Positions 45,564-53,797 of a stretch of 64,000 nt of DNA are shown here, one piece after another. Below the pieces are notes generated by a model. The model saw only the letters and a program-made list of their open reading frames with translations. It was not told where the DNA came from and did not search any database. Position numbers and translations under genes: made by a program. The DNA is taken from contig CANMMF010000006.1 of the NCBI GenBank assembly GCA_947498985.1, positions 282,586 to 346,585 on the forward strand. The letters are read 5' to 3'. The stretch is from an uncultured Paracoccaceae bacterium. GTDB taxonomy: Bacteria; Pseudomonadota; Alphaproteobacteria; Rhodobacterales; Rhodobacteraceae. Numbering within the stretch: position 1 is the first letter of the stretch; the number at the start of each line of letters is the position of its first letter.

Positions 45564-45803
45564 ATGCAACGGCTCCATCTTGTGTTCGGCGGCGAGTTGA
45601 CCGACCCGACCAAAACCGTGTTCCGCAATGTCGACGACATCCATGTGGTGGGCATCTTCCCCGATTACCAATCGGCCTTTGATGCCTGGAAATCCGAAGC
45701 CCAGCGCACCGTGGACAACGCGCATATGCGCTATTTCATCGCCCATCTGCACCGGCTGCGCGACGAGGGGCAGGAAGCCTCGCCTACCGAAGAGCTCGAC
45801 TGA
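45564..45803 (+). CDS. DUF4170 protein
   Basis: A 79-residue soluble protein. The DUF4170 pattern is visible in LVFGGELTDPTKTVFRN and VVGIFPDYQSAFDAWK, ending in HMRYFIAHLHRL. Function unknown. It precedes the GT30 gene by four bases, and this pairing with Kdo/lipid A genes suggests an envelope link (inference). AGGATCC-like sequence upstream gives only a modest ribosome site. Confidence 0.85.
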   Translation: MQRLHLVFGGELTDPTKTVFRNVDDIHVVGIFPDYQSAFDAWKSEAQRTVDNAHMRYFIAHLHRLRDEGQEASPTEELD

Positions 45804-45807
45804 GACC

Positions 45808-47025
45808 GTGCAAAAGCGCGCGCTGAGCCTCTCGGCCTATATGGCCTGGGCGCGTGGCGCGATGGCCGGTGACGGGTTTGCCGAAGACCTGCCGGAGCGC
45901 CCGCCCGGCCCGCTGATCTGGGCGCATGCGGGCGGGCGCAATCGCGGGCGGGCGCTGGCCAGCCTCTGCGCGCGGCTGTGCCTGCAGCGCCCGGAGGTGA
46001 CCGTGGTGGTCTCCGGCGACATGCCCGAGCGCGACGGCCAGTTGCCGGTCAGGCTGCCGCAGGATGCGCCGACGCAGGCCAGCACCCTGATGCGCCATAT
46101 GCGCCCCGATGTGGTGCTCTGGGCCGGGCAGCGCTTGCGGCCGGCGCTTTTGCAGGCGGCGCGTGCGGAGGGCGCGCGGCTGATCGCGCTCGATGCCTCG
46201 GATGCCATGTGGGACAGCCCGGCGCCGCGCTGGCTGCCGGACCCTGCCCCCGCCACGCTGGGCCTCTTTCACCGCCTGCACGCCAATACCGAAGCCGCGG
46301 CCAGACGGTTGCGCCGCCTCAACGTGCCAAACGGCGCGATCCGCGTCTCCGGCCCGCTGACCGATGCGGCGGTGCCGCTCGATTGCGAGCCGGATCTGCA
46401 CAAGGAAATCTCCGAGCTGCTCACCGGGCGCCCGGTCTGGCTCGCGGCCCATCTGCGCGCCTCCGAGGCCGGAGAGATCCTGCGCGCGCATCGCCGCGCG
46501 ATGCGGCTGGCGCACCGGCTGATGCTGATCGCGGTGCCTGCCACGGATGTGGATTTCGCCGCCATCGCCACCGCGATCGAGGCCGAACAGATGCGCGCCT
46601 GCGCCTGGGACAATGGCGACATGCCCGACGAGAACACGCAGGTGCTGGTCACCGAGGGCCCCGAGGAGCTGGGGCTCTGGTACCGGCTGGCGCCGCTGAC
46701 TTTTCTGGGTGGCTCGCTGGTGCCCGGCGTCGGTGGCACCAACCCGTTCGAGGCCGCGGCGCTCGGCACGGCGATCCTGTACGGGCCCAATGTGGGCCGG
46801 CACCTTGCGGGATATTCGCGGCTGGTGGAGGCCGGGGCCGCGCGCATCGTGCGCGACACCGATTCGCTGGCCAGCGCGGTGTCGCATCTGATTGCCCCCG
46901 ATCAGGCGGCCAGCATGGCGCATGCGGGCTGGGACGTCATCTCCTCGGGCGCGGCGCTTGTCGACGAGGTCATCGCCGAGGTGACCGATCTGCTGGATGG
47001 CGACGACATGACCGGGGACGGCTGA
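45808..47025 (+). CDS. GT30-family glycosyltransferase, related to Kdo transferase but without its key motifs
   Basis: A 405-residue protein with a GTG start. The C-terminal half matches the Kdo-transferase (WaaA) pattern: FLGGSLVPGVGGTNPFEAAALGTAILYGPNVG. The N-terminal half lacks the membrane anchor, the catalytic SxGE motif (the place reads HAGGRNRGRAL) and the TELWPN motif (here DVVLWAGQRLRPAL). It lies between DUF4170 and lpxK in one operon, consistent with lipid A or core assembly, but it may have a changed acceptor or be a non-catalytic partner. Whether another waaA exists in the genome cannot be seen. Confidence 0.75.
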   Translation: MQKRALSLSAYMAWARGAMAGDGFAEDLPERPPGPLIWAHAGGRNRGRALASLCARLCLQRPEVTVVVSGDMPERDGQLPVRLPQDAPTQASTLMRHMRPDVVLWAGQRLRPALLQAARAEGARLIALDASDAMWDSPAPRWLPDPAPATLGLFHRLHANTEAAARRLRRLNVPNGAIRVSGPLTDAAVPLDCEPDLHKEISELLTGRPVWLAAHLRASEAGEILRAHRRAMRLAHRLMLIAVPATDVDFAAIATAIEAEQMRACAWDNGDMPDENTQVLVTEGPEELGLWYRLAPLTFLGGSLVPGVGGTNPFEAAALGTAILYGPNVGRHLAGYSRLVEAGAARIVRDTDSLASAVSHLIAPDQAASMAHAGWDVISSGAALVDEVIAEVTDLLDGDDMTGDG

Positions 47026-47028
47026 GCC

Positions 47029-48033
47029 ATGCGCCCGCCGCTTTTCTGGTCCACCACGCCAGACCAGCCGTCTTGGCAGGCGCGGCTGCTGGCCCCGCTG
47101 GGACACCTGACCGCTATCGCCACCGCGCGGCGCGTCGCCCGCGCGCCCGACCACCGCGCCACGGTGCCGGTGATCTGCATCGGCAATCTCAACGCGGGCG
47201 GCACCGGCAAGACCCCCACGGTGATCGCGCTCATCCAGCATCTGGCCGCGCAAGGCCTCACTGCACATGTGGTCTCTCGCGGCTATGGCGGGTCGCTTGC
47301 CGGCCCTGTCGCGGTGGATCCGCGCCGTCACAGCGCCGGGGAGGTCGGCGATGAGCCGCTTTTGCTGGCCGCCTTCACGCCGGTCTGGGTGGCGCGGGAC
47401 CGGGCGGCGGGCGCGCGCGCCGCCGAGGCCGCGGGCGCCACGGCGATCCTGCTCGATGACGGGTTCCAGAACCCCGGTCTCGCCAAGGATCTGAGCGTCA
47501 TCGTGGTGGATGCGGTCGCGGGGTTCGGCAATGGCCGCTGCCTGCCTGCGGGACCGCTGCGCGAACCGGTCAAGACCGGGCTGGCACGCGCCGATCTGCT
47601 GCTCTCCATCGGACCGCCTGCCGCGCAGGCCCGCTTTGCCGCCATCTGGGGGCACACGCTGTCGCTGCCGCATCTGACCGGACATCTGGCCCCCCTGCAG
47701 ACCGGCATGGACTGGGACGGGCTGCGCGTGCTGGCCTTTGCAGGCATCGGTCATCCGGAGAAATTCTTTGCCACCCTGCGCGATCTCGGCACCGACGTGC
47801 TGCGCGGCGAGGCGCTGGAAGACCACCAGCCGCTGACCCAGGCGCTGATGGCGCGGCTCGAGACCGAGGCGCGCGGGCTTGGCGCGCAGCTGGTCACCAC
47901 CGAGAAGGACGCCGTGCGCCTGCCTGCGGAATTTCGCCAGAAAGTGCTGACCGTGCCTGTGCGGCTGCAGATCGACGACACCGGCGCTCTGGATGACAAA
48001 CTGGCGGGGCTGTTTCCCGACGCGTTCGGCTGA
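47029..48033 (+). CDS. lpxK: tetraacyldisaccharide 4'-kinase
   Basis: A 334-residue membrane-associated kinase that adds the 4'-phosphate to the lipid A precursor. The P-loop is in [19 protein letters not shown], with VSRGYGG and [13 protein letters not shown] downstream, all diagnostic. It starts three bases after the GT30 stop and ends six bases from the convergent amidohydrolase. Confidence 0.95.
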   Translation: MRPPLFWSTTPDQPSWQARLLAPLGHLTAIATARRVARAPDHRATVPVICIGNLNAGGTGKTPTVIALIQHLAAQGLTAHVVSRGYGGSLAGPVAVDPRRHSAGEVGDEPLLLAAFTPVWVARDRAAGARAAEAAGATAILLDDGFQNPGLAKDLSVIVVDAVAGFGNGRCLPAGPLREPVKTGLARADLLLSIGPPAAQARFAAIWGHTLSLPHLTGHLAPLQTGMDWDGLRVLAFAGIGHPEKFFATLRDLGTDVLRGEALEDHQPLTQALMARLETEARGLGAQLVTTEKDAVRLPAEFRQKVLTVPVRLQIDDTGALDDKLAGLFPDAFG

Positions 48034-48038
48034 CGCCT

Positions 48039-48899
48039 CTATTCGGCGGCGAGCCGCTGGTCCGCGGCGCCGATATCGGCGATCTCGGCCACGATGCCGC
48101 GCAAAAGGGTGCGGAAGGCGCGGTAATTTCCGTTGGGCCGGATCCTGGCCTCGTCCATGTAGATCGCGCGGTCGATCTCGATCTGCACCGCGTGCTGGTT
48201 GCGCGAGGGCCGCCCGTAATGCTGCGTGGTGAAGGCCCCGGCGAAAGGCGCGTTGCGCATCACCCTGAGCCCGGCGGCGGCAAAGGCCGCCTCCACCCGC
48301 TCGACCATCTCGCTGCTGGCGGAGGCACCGAATCTGTCGCCGATCACGATCTCCGGACGGCGCACGCCATTGCGCACCGTGGCCTCCAGCGCCTCATGCG
48401 GCATCGAGTGGCAATCAATCAGGATCGAGGTGCCAAAGGCCTCATGCGCCTCGTTCAGAAGGCCCTGCAACTGCGCGTGATAGGGCCGCCAGATCGTCTC
48501 CAGCCGCATCTGCGCTTCGGCCAGAGGCAGCTTGCCGCGATAGATCGCGCGCCCGCCCGCCACGACGCGCGGCACCACACCCAGCCCGCTGGACACCCGC
48601 GGGTTGTGGCCGCCGCGGCGCACACCTTCGATCAGCGCGGGATCCAGCTCATCGGTGGCGCGGTTGAGATCCACATAGGCGCGCGGCGCGCCCGCGCTCA
48701 GCAGCGGCGCGCCAAATTGCGGCGCGCAGTCGAAAAGCCGGTCGACATAGGCATCTTCGGAGGTCCGGATCGCATGTTCGTCCAGCACCGTGCGGCGCAG
48801 GAACGACCAGGGGTAGTCGCGGCCCGAATGGGGGGACGCAAAGACCACGCAGGATGAAACAACATCAGGCCGTTGCAGGTGGTAGGCGATTTTCGGCAT
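48039..48899 (-). CDS. N-formylglutamate amidohydrolase family protein
   Basis: A 286-residue zinc hydrolase of the HutG/FGase type. Motifs are ASPHSGRDYPW, DLNRATDELDP (aspartate and arginine) and LIDCHSMPHEA (metal-binding His), with FAGAFTTQHYGRPSRNQHAVQIEIDR. The start at 48899 has AAAGGAGCACG upstream; the open frame extends back to 49217 but crosses the tRNA gene. Such enzymes release glutamate from N-formylglutamate in histidine degradation; no hut genes are near. Confidence 0.9.
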   Translation of the reverse strand: MPKIAYHLQRPDVVSSCVVFASPHSGRDYPWSFLRRTVLDEHAIRTSEDAYVDRLFDCAPQFGAPLLSAGAPRAYVDLNRATDELDPALIEGVRRGGHNPRVSSGLGVVPRVVAGGRAIYRGKLPLAEAQMRLETIWRPYHAQLQGLLNEAHEAFGTSILIDCHSMPHEALEATVRNGVRRPEIVIGDRFGASASSEMVERVEAAFAAAGLRVMRNAPFAGAFTTQHYGRPSRNQHAVQIEIDRAIYMDEARIRPNGNYRAFRTLLRGIVAEIADIGAADQRLAAE

Positions 48900-48951
48900 G
48901 CGTGCTCCTTTGGGCGGAACATAGCCCGATTTTACAGCGTGCCAAAAGCCC

Positions 48952-48980
48952 TTGATCCCGCAATCTGTTCCTTTTATAGA
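48952..48980 (+). promoter_or_regulatory. sigma-70-type promoter for tRNA-Val
   Basis: TTGATC at 48952-48957 and TATAGA at 48975-48980 are separated by 17 bases, close to the consensus. A start near 48987 would leave a leader of about 60 bases before the tRNA at 49046. It lies inside the space in front of the divergent amidohydrolase. Confidence 0.65.
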
Positions 48981-49045
48981 CCGCGCACCAGCGTGGATCT
49001 CCGCGCCCCTTTGTATCGGGGTTTGCGGGATTCGGGCAGGCCATA

Positions 49046-49120
49046 GGGCGATTAGCTCAGCGGTAGAGCACTTCGTTGACATCGAAGGGGTCACTGGTTC
49101 GATCCCAGTATCGCCCACCA
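49046..49120 (+). tRNA. tRNA-Val (anticodon GAC)
   Basis: A 75-nt cloverleaf including CCA. The acceptor stem GGGCGAT pairs with ATCGCCC, the D arm GCTC/GAGC, the anticodon arm CTTCG-TTGACAT-CGAAG gives anticodon GAC (Val, GTC codons), and the T arm is ACTGG-TTCGATC-CCAGT. The encoded CCA is present at 49118-49120. It precedes rpmJ by 84 bases, possibly in one transcript. Confidence 0.97.
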
Positions 49121-49204
49121 TGGAATTCACCGGTCCCGTGCCTATATGGCAAGGACCAGTCAGCAACGCAGGCGCTCGCGCGCCGAGACCGAAGGAGAGA
49201 CCCG

Positions 49205-49330
49205 ATGAAGGTCGCAAACTCGCTCCGCTCGCTCAAGAAGCGCCACCGCGATTGCCGCGTTGTGCGCCGCAAGGGCCGCGTCTACGTGATCAACAAGACG
49301 CAACGACGCTTCAAGGCCCGTCAGGGCTGA
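49205..49330 (+). CDS. rpmJ: 50S ribosomal protein L36, cysteine-poor 41-residue form
   Basis: A 41-residue protein beginning [17 protein letters not shown] and ending RRFKARQG. The zinc-binding four-residue set of canonical L36 (CxxC, C and H) is missing: only one cysteine remains. This is the YkgO-like, zinc-independent form usual in alphaproteobacteria. GAAGGAGAG upstream is a good ribosome site. An intrinsic terminator follows 28 bases after the stop. Confidence 0.95.
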   Translation: MKVANSLRSLKKRHRDCRVVRRKGRVYVINKTQRRFKARQG

Positions 49331-49358
49331 ACGGATCCCATCCTGCGGGATGTGGAAA

Positions 49359-49385
49359 AGGCCGCCCTCCGGGGCGGCCTTTTTT
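49359..49385 (+). terminator. intrinsic terminator after rpmJ
   Basis: The 9-bp stem AGGCCGCCC/GGGCGGCCT with a four-base loop is followed by a run of T (TTTTT at 49381-49385). Confidence 0.9.
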
Positions 49386-49678
49386 GGTGTTGGGGGCGCT
49401 CGGGGTCTGTGGACCCGCGCCGTGCATCGCTCGTATGAAAAAGGCTGTTCTGCGCAATTGAGCCGCCTTGGCTCACAGACGTGAGTGACGCAGCAGCTTT
49501 CCCGGCGCAGGCAAAACGAGCCACGCTCTGGAATCATGCTTTGGAAAGAACGTCTGGCCGCGGGCGCAGGACGATTTTGCGCATAATGCGTCGAGCCCGC
49601 GCGATACCCTCCGGAGCGCCGCGCAGATCCGCCAACGCGGCCATGCGGCGGGCAATACCCGGCCTCACCCGCAGCCGC
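49386..49678. other. gap with no supported gene
   Basis: Open frames exist on both strands (plus 49481-49759 and minus 49473-49655), but both give Arg- and Ala-rich translations without a domain, and they overlap each other and a terminator. Nothing else was seen in this gap. Confidence 0.55.
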
Positions 49679-49717
49679 AAAAAAAAGGGCCCCGCGCGAC
49701 CCAGGCCGCGCGGGGCC
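49679..49717 (-). terminator. intrinsic terminator of the caspase-like gene (minus strand)
   Basis: On the minus strand the 11-bp stem GGCCCCGCGCG (49707-49717) pairs with CGCGCGGGGCC (49688-49698) and is followed by C and eight T (A-run 49679-49686 on the plus strand). It starts ten bases after the stop at 49727. Confidence 0.9.
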
Positions 49718-49726
49718 TCCCCATCC

Positions 49727-51460
49727 CTACTGGCGGCCGATGATTCCGTCTGCCAGTAGTCGGACCACGGTGTCCTGATCGAGATATCCCGTCACATTCA
49801 GATTGCGCGCGCGCTGATACCGCCGGATGGCGCCGCGCGTCTTGCCGTCGAACCGGCCGTCCACGTTGCCCGGGTTGAGGTTGAGCTGTCGCAGCCGCGC
49901 CTCGGCCAGACGTTTGGCCACCGGGTTGAGCCCCAGCGCCTGCTCCTGCGCCTGGGCGCGGGCATCGTCCTGCTCCTCGCTGTCCGCGCGCTCCAGTGCC
50001 GCGATGCGATCCCGCGCGTCAGCGGCAAAGGCGCCGCGCGGCTGGTCCTGCAGGTAGCGACGATAGGCCGCCGCGGTGTTGGCCGAACGCGCCAGTTGCC
50101 ACGCCTCGCGATCCTGCGCGGCAGCCTGTTCGGCGCGCGTTTCCTCAAACCCCTGCAGGCGGGTGCGCGCGGTGTCGGCATAAAGACCGTCCTCGTAGTC
50201 GCGCAGATAGGTGCGGTAGGCGTCTTCGGTATTGCGGTTGACGGCGCTGTCCCAGGCCGCGCGGTCGCGCCGCTCCAGTTCCAGCTGGCGCTGGCGCGCC
50301 TCTTCCTCGAGCTCCGTGGTGCGTTGCCGGGCCTGCGCGTCGAGCCGCGCGATCTGAACATTGTCGAGATAGCCCGATCCGTTGCCGCCGGTGCGCTCCT
50401 GCCAGCCCTTGACCGCGCTGCGGGTGCCGGGGCCGAAGATGCCGTCGATGCCGCGGGTGTTGAAGCCGAGGATATTCAGGTCGCGCTGGATCTCGCGGCG
50501 GGCCTGGCGCGACAGCTGCAGCGCCTCTTCGGCACGGCGCTCGCGATAGAACGGCTCGCCCTGGATCGCGGCCAGACGCTGCTTTGCGGCGCTTGCGCGC
50601 ACCCCGTCGGGAAAGCCCGACAGATAGGTCCGGTAGCCTTCGGCGCTGTCGGCCTGCTGGGCCAGCCGCCAGGCCGCGTCATCCGCCGCCCGCGCCGCTT
50701 CTGCGTCGGTCACGATGGTGACGCCGCCCAGTTCCACGCCGCCTCCGTTGCCGCGGCCACCGCCGCCATCGCCATCGCCATCGCCTTCGGCCAGTTGCGC
50801 ATCCGCGCGCCCGATGACCACATGCCCGGCGGGGTTATAGCCGCTCACATCGAGCTCGAAGCGGCGGGTGCCGCTGTCGAGACGGGCGCCCACGCGGGTC
50901 ATCTCGCGCAAGGTATAGGCCGCGATATCCGGCGCCGGGCCGCGCACCACACTCACCCCCTGCGGGATGTCGAACTCACCGGGACCGGCTTCGAGATAGG
51001 GGCCGAAATCCACATCCTCGGGGTTTTCCCCCAGCACCAGAAACGCCCGTCCGGGATATTGCGCCAGCACCGACAGGGCGGCGTCGAGCGGAAAGGCCCG
51101 GGTCAGGATGCGCGACGGCGGCACGTCGGTCCCGGCCTCGCGCACCGGCAGAAGATAGGCGCCCGCCGGACCATGCGCAAAGACCCCCGCCAGCACGATG
51201 ACCACCGGACGGTCCGACCCGTCGAGCCCGTCGACGAAATTGTCGAAGGCCAGCATCATGCCGTTCTCGTTGGCATCGCGCACTTCGGTCACGTCAAAGC
51301 CCAGATCGCGCAGCGGATCGGCGGCGGCGACCACGCGGGACGCGCCAAAGATCGTCTGAAAGCGGTCGTAGCTGGAGTTGCCGATCAGCAGCGCGTCGCC
51401 CTCTGCCATGGCCATTGTTCCGCTCAGCACCCCCGCCAGCGTCAGCATGAATTTGGTCAC
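49727..51460 (-). CDS. exported caspase-like/peptidoglycan-binding protein without catalytic cysteine
   Basis: A 577-residue exported protein; signal peptide residues 1-19. Residues 20-190 resemble a C14 caspase-type domain (ALLIGNSSYDRFQ, AAADPLRDLGFDV, VVIVLAGVFAHG, AYLLPV). The catalytic His is missing from its usual AGHG place (AGVFAHG) and there is no cysteine anywhere in the protein. After a Gly/Asp linker (near 226-240) come two peptidoglycan-binding domains (about 312-373 and 511-572) and three copies of a W-x-x-A-x-x-x-x-x-x-x-x-Y repeat (near 263, 403 and 453). Probably a binding or scaffolding protein, not a protease. It stands alone, with its own terminator. Confidence 0.85.
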   Translation of the reverse strand: MTKFMLTLAGVLSGTMAMAEGDALLIGNSSYDRFQTIFGASRVVAAADPLRDLGFDVTEVRDANENGMMLAFDNFVDGLDGSDRPVVIVLAGVFAHGPAGAYLLPVREAGTDVPPSRILTRAFPLDAALSVLAQYPGRAFLVLGENPEDVDFGPYLEAGPGEFDIPQGVSVVRGPAPDIAAYTLREMTRVGARLDSGTRRFELDVSGYNPAGHVVIGRADAQLAEGDGDGDGGGGRGNGGGVELGGVTIVTDAEAARAADDAAWRLAQQADSAEGYRTYLSGFPDGVRASAAKQRLAAIQGEPFYRERRAEEALQLSRQARREIQRDLNILGFNTRGIDGIFGPGTRSAVKGWQERTGGNGSGYLDNVQIARLDAQARQRTTELEEEARQRQLELERRDRAAWDSAVNRNTEDAYRTYLRDYEDGLYADTARTRLQGFEETRAEQAAAQDREAWQLARSANTAAAYRRYLQDQPRGAFAADARDRIAALERADSEEQDDARAQAQEQALGLNPVAKRLAEARLRQLNLNPGNVDGRFDGKTRGAIRRYQRARNLNVTGYLDQDTVVRLLADGIIGRQ

Positions 51461-51557
51461 GACGAATCCTTTCCCTTCATTCCAGCCCGCGCAACTGCAC
51501 AGCCCGGGCTTTTGTTACCCCGAGCATGGGCATTTGCGCCCGGATATCCAATATCAA

Positions 51558-51607
51558 CCTCGCAAGAGGCGCGTTTCCGCCACCTCGCAAGAGGCGCGTT
51601 TCCGTCA
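51558..51607. repeat. tandem 25-bp repeat with CCTC-GCAA-GAGG hairpin
   Basis: Two copies, 51558-51582 and 51583-51607, begin CCTCGCAAGAGGCGCG and differ by one base near the end (TTTCCGC against TTTCCGT). Each has a small hairpin. It lies between the PaaK-like gene end and the upstream region of the caspase-like gene. Confidence 0.85.
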
Positions 51608-51618
51608 CAAGGGGAATA

Positions 51619-52791
51619 TCAGTCGTAAGACCGCACGTCCTCGATGACGAGGCCGTCGCGCGGCAGCCCACCAGGGCTGACAAGCTCGATCTGACCCTTG
51701 AGCTTCAGCACCTCCGACACCGTGCCCTCGAAGGCTGCGGCATCCTCGGCCCTGGTCTCGATGCGCACGGTCATCACGTCGCGCTCGCCCTCGCGGCTGG
51801 CCACGACGCGCGCGCGGTCGATTTCGTCATGTTTGGCCACCAGCTGCGCCACCTGCTCGGGGCGCACGAACATGCCCTTGATCTTGGTGGTCTGGTCGGC
51901 CCGGCCCATCCAGCCCCTGATGCGCATGTTGGTGCGCCCGCACGGGCTCTGCCCGGTCATTACCGCGCTGAGATCCCCGGTGGCGAAACGCACCAGCGGA
52001 TAGTCGGGATTGAGCGTGGTGACCACCACCTCGCCAACCTCGCCCGCCGCCACCGGATCGCCGGTGCCGGGGGTCACGATCTCGACGATCACATGCTCGT
52101 CGACGATCATCCCCTCCATCGCGTCCGATTCGTAGGCGATGTTGCCGAGATCGGCGGTCGCATAACATTGCAGGCAGGAAATGCCGCGATCGATGTACCA
52201 TTGCCGCAGGCTGGGAAAGAGCGCGCCGCCGCCGACCCCGGCCCGGGTGAAACCGAGCGTCACGCCCATCTCGTCGGCCTTCTCGAGGATCACCTTGAGG
52301 TAATCGGGGGTGCCGGCATAGGCGGTGATGCCGATATCGCGTGCCGCGCGCACCTGAAGCTCGGTCTGGCCGGTGCCCGCGGGCAGCACCGCCGCCCCCA
52401 CCGCGCGCGCACCGCTCTCGAAGATCATGCCCGCGGGCGTCAGGTGATAGCCAAAGCAGTTCTGCACGACGTCGCCCTTGCCGATGCCGCAGGCATGCAG
52501 GAACCGGCCCATGCGCCACCAGTCATGGCTCACGCCACCCGGCTCGTAGATCGGCCCCGGGCTCTGGAACACATGCGCCAGATTGTGGACCGGCAGGCCG
52601 CCGAAAGGCGGTGTCTCCGCCTGGCGGGCCACCAGATCGGCCTTGCGCAGCACCGGCACTTCCGCCAGCCCGTCAAGACCCGATACCGCCTGCAGGCCGT
52701 TCTGTGCCAGCTGCGCGTTCAACGCCTCCAGCTGCGCGGCCTCCCGTGCATCCGCACTGCGGGTCTCCAGATCATCGTAAAAGCCGCTCAT
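51619..52791 (-). CDS. phenylacetate-CoA ligase-like adenylate-forming enzyme
   Basis: A 390-residue PaaK-family ANL ligase that activates an aromatic acid as its CoA thioester. Visible parts are the N-terminal KADLVARQAETPPFGGLP, the nucleotide region GIGKGDVVQNCFGYHLTPAG, LPAGTGQTELQVRAARD, and the C-terminal EVVVTTLNPDYPLVRFATGD then FVRPEQVAQL. GAGGGCGGC precedes ATG 52791; the upstream frame to 52848 is not supported. It lies apart from the liv cluster with two unrelated genes between. Substrate may be an aryl acid, not proven. Confidence 0.87.
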   Translation of the reverse strand: MSGFYDDLETRSADAREAAQLEALNAQLAQNGLQAVSGLDGLAEVPVLRKADLVARQAETPPFGGLPVHNLAHVFQSPGPIYEPGGVSHDWWRMGRFLHACGIGKGDVVQNCFGYHLTPAGMIFESGARAVGAAVLPAGTGQTELQVRAARDIGITAYAGTPDYLKVILEKADEMGVTLGFTRAGVGGGALFPSLRQWYIDRGISCLQCYATADLGNIAYESDAMEGMIVDEHVIVEIVTPGTGDPVAAGEVGEVVVTTLNPDYPLVRFATGDLSAVMTGQSPCGRTNMRIRGWMGRADQTTKIKGMFVRPEQVAQLVAKHDEIDRARVVASREGERDVMTVRIETRAEDAAAFEGTVSEVLKLKGQIELVSPGGLPRDGLVIEDVRSYD

Positions 52792-52907
52792 GCCGCCCTC
52801 CTGTTGCGATGCGCGGGGCCTTGCCCAACCGCGCTTGATCCATGACAAGGCCTCGCCCCTCCGCGTGCCCTAAGGTAGCCTCGCCCCATGAGAAAGGAGC
52901 CGCCCCC

Positions 52908-53735
52908 GTGCCTGCCAGCCCGTCCGAGATCGACCGCCGCATCACCTTCGACGCCGACCGCCAGATCATGGAGGTCGACTTTCGCGGGCTGACCTTCAAA
53001 GGCACGGTGAACGTCAACCGGTTCTATGACCGGATCGAGGAACGGATCGCCGAGACCGGCGAGGACCAGTGGTTCTTTCTGGTGGGGCTCGAAGGCGTGC
53101 GCATCGACCCGCCCGCCTGGGTCGCCTATGCGCATCGCGGCAAGTCGCTGAACCTGGCGCATTCCATGGGCTCCGTGCGCTATGACGCAAGCCCCGAAAC
53201 CGCCGCCCAGATCGAGCGCGCGGCACGCACCGAGGCGTTCGACCCCAACCTTTTCACCACGCGCGACGCCGCCCTGGCGCGTCTGGCCGAGCTGCCCTCC
53301 AAACGCCGCAAGCGCATCGTGCATGACCCGACCTACCAGCTGTCGGATTTTGTGCGCCGGATCTCGTTTGACGCAGGCGCCCGCATCATGGAGGCGGATT
53401 TCTCGCATTTCACCTTCCACCACAGCCGCGATGTGAACGATTTCTACGATCACATCGAAGACCGCATCGCGGGCAGCGGCAGCGACAAGTGGTTTTTCCT
53501 GATCAATCTGGACGGCTGCCAGATCATGCCCGCGGCCTGGGTCCAGTATGCCCATCGCGGCAAGCTGCTGAATGTCGCGCATTCGCTGGGCTCGGTGCGG
53601 TTCGCGCCGGGCTCCGAGACCGAGCGCGAGATCCGCATGCGCGCCGAAAGCCAGGAGTTCCGCCCCAACATCCGCAACACGCGCGCCGAGGCGCTGGCGC
53701 GCATCGACGAGCTGCGGGTGACCGCGGACGCCTGA
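52908..53735 (+). CDS. protein built from two copies of a 120-residue domain, function unknown
   Basis: A 275-residue protein. Residues 10-129 and 150-269 are homologous, exactly 140 apart, with about 66 of 120 identical by hand count, for example WVAYAHRGKSLNLAHSMGSV against WVQYAHRGKLLNVAHSLGSV. No named domain was recognised; the alternating strand and helix pattern (ITFDADRQIMEVDF, then FYDRIEERIAETG) suggests an alpha/beta domain. GTG 52908 is the start because AAAGGAG (52893-52899) lies eight bases before it. The gene is divergent from the PaaK-like gene. No signal peptide. Confidence 0.85.
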   Translation: MPASPSEIDRRITFDADRQIMEVDFRGLTFKGTVNVNRFYDRIEERIAETGEDQWFFLVGLEGVRIDPPAWVAYAHRGKSLNLAHSMGSVRYDASPETAAQIERAARTEAFDPNLFTTRDAALARLAELPSKRRKRIVHDPTYQLSDFVRRISFDAGARIMEADFSHFTFHHSRDVNDFYDHIEDRIAGSGSDKWFFLINLDGCQIMPAAWVQYAHRGKLLNVAHSLGSVRFAPGSETEREIRMRAESQEFRPNIRNTRAEALARIDELRVTADA

Positions 53736-53797
53736 GCGCCGCAGCGCTCTGCGGCGGGACCGCGCGCGCAAGTGCGCCCGATATCCGCCGCGCATGC

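Noticed and set aside
49473..49759. Short open frames on both strands between rpmJ and the caspase-like gene
   Set aside because: Low-complexity Arg/Ala-rich translations that overlap each other and a terminator.
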